Origin: an uncultured Clostridia bacterium
Lineage (GTDB): Bacteria; Bacillota; Clostridia; Peptostreptococcales; Anaerovoracaceae
Assembly: GCA_934277655.1 (NCBI GenBank)
Contig: CAKQVC010000127.1
Coordinates: 1-6,404, forward strand
DNA: 6,404 nt
Direction of reading: 5' to 3'
Part shown: positions 4,621 to 6,404 of the stretch, one piece after another
How positions within the stretch are numbered: position 1 is the first letter of the stretch
Layout of the letters: each line of letters begins with the position of its first letter
Translations under genes and position numbers: made by a program
The notes under the pieces: generated by a model
The model's database searches: none
Told to the model about the DNA's origin: nothing
Seen by the model: only the letters and a program-made list of their open reading frames with translations

Positions 4621-6404
4621 TTATTTTACTTTGACTTTCTTAGCTGTGCTCCATGCGGAGTAAACTTTTTTACCTGTTGCAGTCTTCTTGTATGTTCTTA
4701 CCTGAACATAGTAGTTCTTTTTGGATTTCAGCTTCTTTACAGTTACCTTCTTGGAAGTAGTTGTCTTGATGGAAGCCTTTGCAAGACCGCTCTTTGTCGT
4801 TGCATATCTGTACTGATAACCGGACATGCCACTCTTTGCAGTGATTGCAACAGTCATCTTCTTTGTACCTGCGGTCAGCTTGCAAGTTGTGTTCTTAGCA
4901 ACAGCTGCTTTCTTTACAGCTGCTTTTACATGTGCAACAGCGATATCCTGTACTTCTTTCAGTTCGCCCAGACCGATGATCTGAGAAGATACTTCGAAGC
5001 CTGCAGCCTTAAATTCGGATGCCCAGGAATCTTCTTCACCAGCCATGTCATTGTTTGCGTGGTCACCTGCAACAACCATCATCGGACGAAGAACAACTTT
5101 CTTATAGCCGGCTTTCTTAACTGCTTCCACAACAGCTTCTAAAGAAGTGGTTTCCGGATTACCTTCTACGGTACCGATGAAAGCATTGGCGTAACCCAGT
5201 GCAGTCATCTTTTCCTGCAGCTGTGTATAAAGCTGTTTTGCGGAGTGGGATGTGCCATGACCCATGAATACGAATGCAGTATCCTTGGATTCTTTTGCAG
5301 CATCTGTTGTTTCGAATCCTGCTTTTGCAGCAGCATCTTTGTAAACAGTGTTGCATACTGTTGTTCTGTCAGCATCTGTATCACAAATTGGTGTAGAATA
5401 AATTACCTGTTTGAACTTGCTTTCGTATTTCTGAACCGTTTCTTTCAGTTCATCAAACTCAGCACCGCTCATCAGCGTTGTCGGCTGTACAACCAGAACC
5501 TGTACTTTGTTCTTGATGGCTCTTTCGACTGCCTGTTCTACGTTGTCGATCTTTTCGTTATCTCTTGCCTGAATGTGGTTGATGATGATCTGTGCAGTGA
5601 ATCCTCTTCTTACGGAGAAGTTCGGAACTGCTTTCTGGATTGCTTTTTCGATCGCACCGATGGTTGCAACACGACTATCATTGTAACTGGTACCGAAGCT
5701 GCCTACCAGAATTTCATAGCTGCCGATCTTGTCCTGATTCAGAGGATTGTCTTTGGATGCATCGCCGGTATCTTCGCCGAAGTATTCATAGCCGCCCTTT
5801 TCTTCATCTTCTTCCAGATAGTATCCGAAGCCGGTTACTTCTTTCTTTTCAGCGTCTGTCAGGCTATTCCATCCTCTGCCTGCTGCTTCGCAAAGTACGT
5901 CAGTACCTTCGGTTCTTTCCTGATAGTAGATGGCACTGGTCAGGTTTGTTACAACTTCCGGTGTGAATTTTACAGTCAGATAGTGCTGACCTTCGAAGTT
6001 ATACCATCCGTCGATGGCTTCACCGGTAGATTTGGTGAATACCTGATACATGCTGATCGGAATCTGCTTGCCCAGATCGGCAGCAGAAATTTCAAAAGTA
6101 AAGGTGCTTGCATATTTTGTCTTACCATCAAGCGTTGCCGGTGTTACAGTTGCAGTGATTGCATTTTTTTCTTTTACTTTATCTGATTTCGTCTGTTCTA
6201 CCAGTGCAAGTTTCGTATACTGTCTTGCCTGTGGTGTGATGGAGAAAGTAACTTTTGCCTTGCCTGTCATCTTGTCGATTTCGACTTTTGTGGTTCCTTT
6301 AGCTGGTGAGAACATGCCAAGGTCTGTCACGATGTCCGTTGCCTTTTCGGTAGATACGGCATCAGTTGCAGTTGTTGCTGCAGTAGTTGTTGCTGTTGTT
6401 GCCG
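4621..6404 (-). CDS. Exported CbiK-type cobaltochelatase with NEAT-like N-terminal and FN3-like C-terminal domains (5' end missing)
   Basis: 593 codons are visible, from the window edge to TAA at 4623..4621; the true start lies outside. Numbering from the first full codon (6402), residues 1-14 are Ala/Thr only apart from a final Asp, as expected just after a signal peptide. A NEAT-like domain spans about 30-147 (MFSPAKG, YTKLALVEQ, FEISAADLGKQIPISMYQ, GWYNFEGQHYLTVKF). An acidic lead-in (about 148-227) ends DNPLNQDKIG. The chelatase core spans about 228-499: ILVGSFGTSYNDSR, VVQPTTLMSG, VFMGHGTSH, IGTVEGNPE, LRPMMVVAGDHANNDM. His382, Glu413 and His448 (codons at 5259, 5166 and 5061) match in order and spacing the His/Glu/His metal ligands of Salmonella CbiK, so the site looks intact. 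A basic FN3-like module (504-593) ends YSAWSTAKKVKVK. The family reaction is Co2+ insertion into sirohydrochlorin in anaerobic B12 synthesis; an exported, domain-fused form may do something else. Residue 25 is a GTG codon (6330) that is not a credible start. A terminator follows directly. Confidence 0.87.
   Translation of the reverse strand, partial: ATTATTTAATTATDAVSTEKATDIVTDLGMFSPAKGTTKVEIDKMTGKAKVTFSITPQARQYTKLALVEQTKSDKVKEKNAITATVTPATLDGKTKYASTFTFEISAADLGKQIPISMYQVFTKSTGEAIDGWYNFEGQHYLTVKFTPEVVTNLTSAIYYQERTEGTDVLCEAAGRGWNSLTDAEKKEVTGFGYYLEEDEEKGGYEYFGEDTGDASKDNPLNQDKIGSYEILVGSFGTSYNDSRVATIGAIEKAIQKAVPNFSVRRGFTAQIIINHIQARDNEKIDNVEQAVERAIKNKVQVLVVQPTTLMSGAEFDELKETVQKYESKFKQVIYSTPICDTDADRTTVCNTVYKDAAAKAGFETTDAAKESKDTAFVFMGHGTSHSAKQLYTQLQEKMTALGYANAFIGTVEGNPETTSLEAVVEAVKKAGYKKVVLRPMMVVAGDHANNDMAGEEDSWASEFKAAGFEVSSQIIGLGELKEVQDIAVAHVKAAVKKAAVAKNTTCKLTAGTKKMTVAITAKSGMSGYQYRYATTKSGLAKASIKTTTSKKVTVKKLKSKKNYYVQVRTYKKTATGKKVYSAWSTAKKVKVK

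Noticed and set aside
4510..5142. 210-codon open frame on the plus strand over the intergenic region and the 3' end of the chelatase gene
   Set aside because: Cys/Leu/Ser-rich, low-information product with no plausible ribosome binding site, and mostly antisense to the FN3-like and chelatase coding region.
5245..6186. 313-codon open frame on the plus strand opposite the chelatase gene
   Set aside because: Its product is Cys/Phe/Ser-rich with no recognisable domain, and it lies wholly antisense to a gene with clear catalytic motifs. It is a shadow frame produced by that gene's codon use.
4621..6330. GTG at 6330 as the start of the chelatase gene
   Set aside because: The frame stays open for 24 more codons to the window edge through an Ala/Thr-rich stretch, there is no ribosome binding site before this GTG (the preceding bases are AAAAGGCAACGGACATC within that open frame), and starting here would leave no export signal.

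Overview
All genes in this window lie on the minus strand, so transcription runs from the right end (6404) to the left end (1). The proteins suggest a Gram-positive gut-type Clostridium, most like Lachnospiraceae. They have Sec signal peptides with a lipobox lipoprotein, Lys-rich C-terminal fibronectin type III (FN3) modules ending in a YSAWS-type motif, strong GGAGG-type ribosome binding sites and moderate GC. This placement is inferred; the window has no marker gene.

Layout, in transcription order. (1) 6404..4621 is the 3' part of a large exported protein: an Ala/Thr-rich segment, a beta-sandwich domain resembling NEAT (tetrapyrrole/haem-binding type), a complete CbiK-type sirohydrochlorin cobaltochelatase core with its metal-ligand residues, and a basic FN3-like tail. 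(2) 4620..4397 is a 224-base intergenic region. It holds an intrinsic terminator, a second long imperfect hairpin, a possible 22-codon leader ORF with a good ribosome binding site, and the ribosome binding site of the next gene. (3) 4396..3299 encodes a secreted protein with one NEAT-like domain and two FN3 modules. (4) 3280..1256 encodes a membrane-anchored protein with two NEAT-like domains, then a region homologous to only the first part of the neighbouring solute-binding protein, then a C-terminal transmembrane anchor. (5) 1259..81 encodes a complete lipoprotein of the FecB/BtuF (class III) solute-binding family. (6) 77..1 is the start of another gene, most likely a permease or ATPase subunit of the same ABC importer. 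Genes 3 to 6 are tightly packed (18-base gap, 4-base ATGA overlap, 3-base gap) and look like one operon.

Taken together, this reads as a surface system for capturing a tetrapyrrole (haem, a corrinoid, or a precorrin/sirohydrochlorin-type ring). Secreted and wall-associated NEAT-like proteins would pass ligand to a membrane-anchored relay, then to a lipoprotein receptor, then to an ABC importer. The unusual part is that a CbiK-type chelatase, normally a cytoplasmic B12-biosynthesis enzyme, appears to be outside the cell and fused to the same NEAT-like domain type. The domain calls come from reading motifs; the ligand and the direction of the chelatase reaction are not determined by the sequence.
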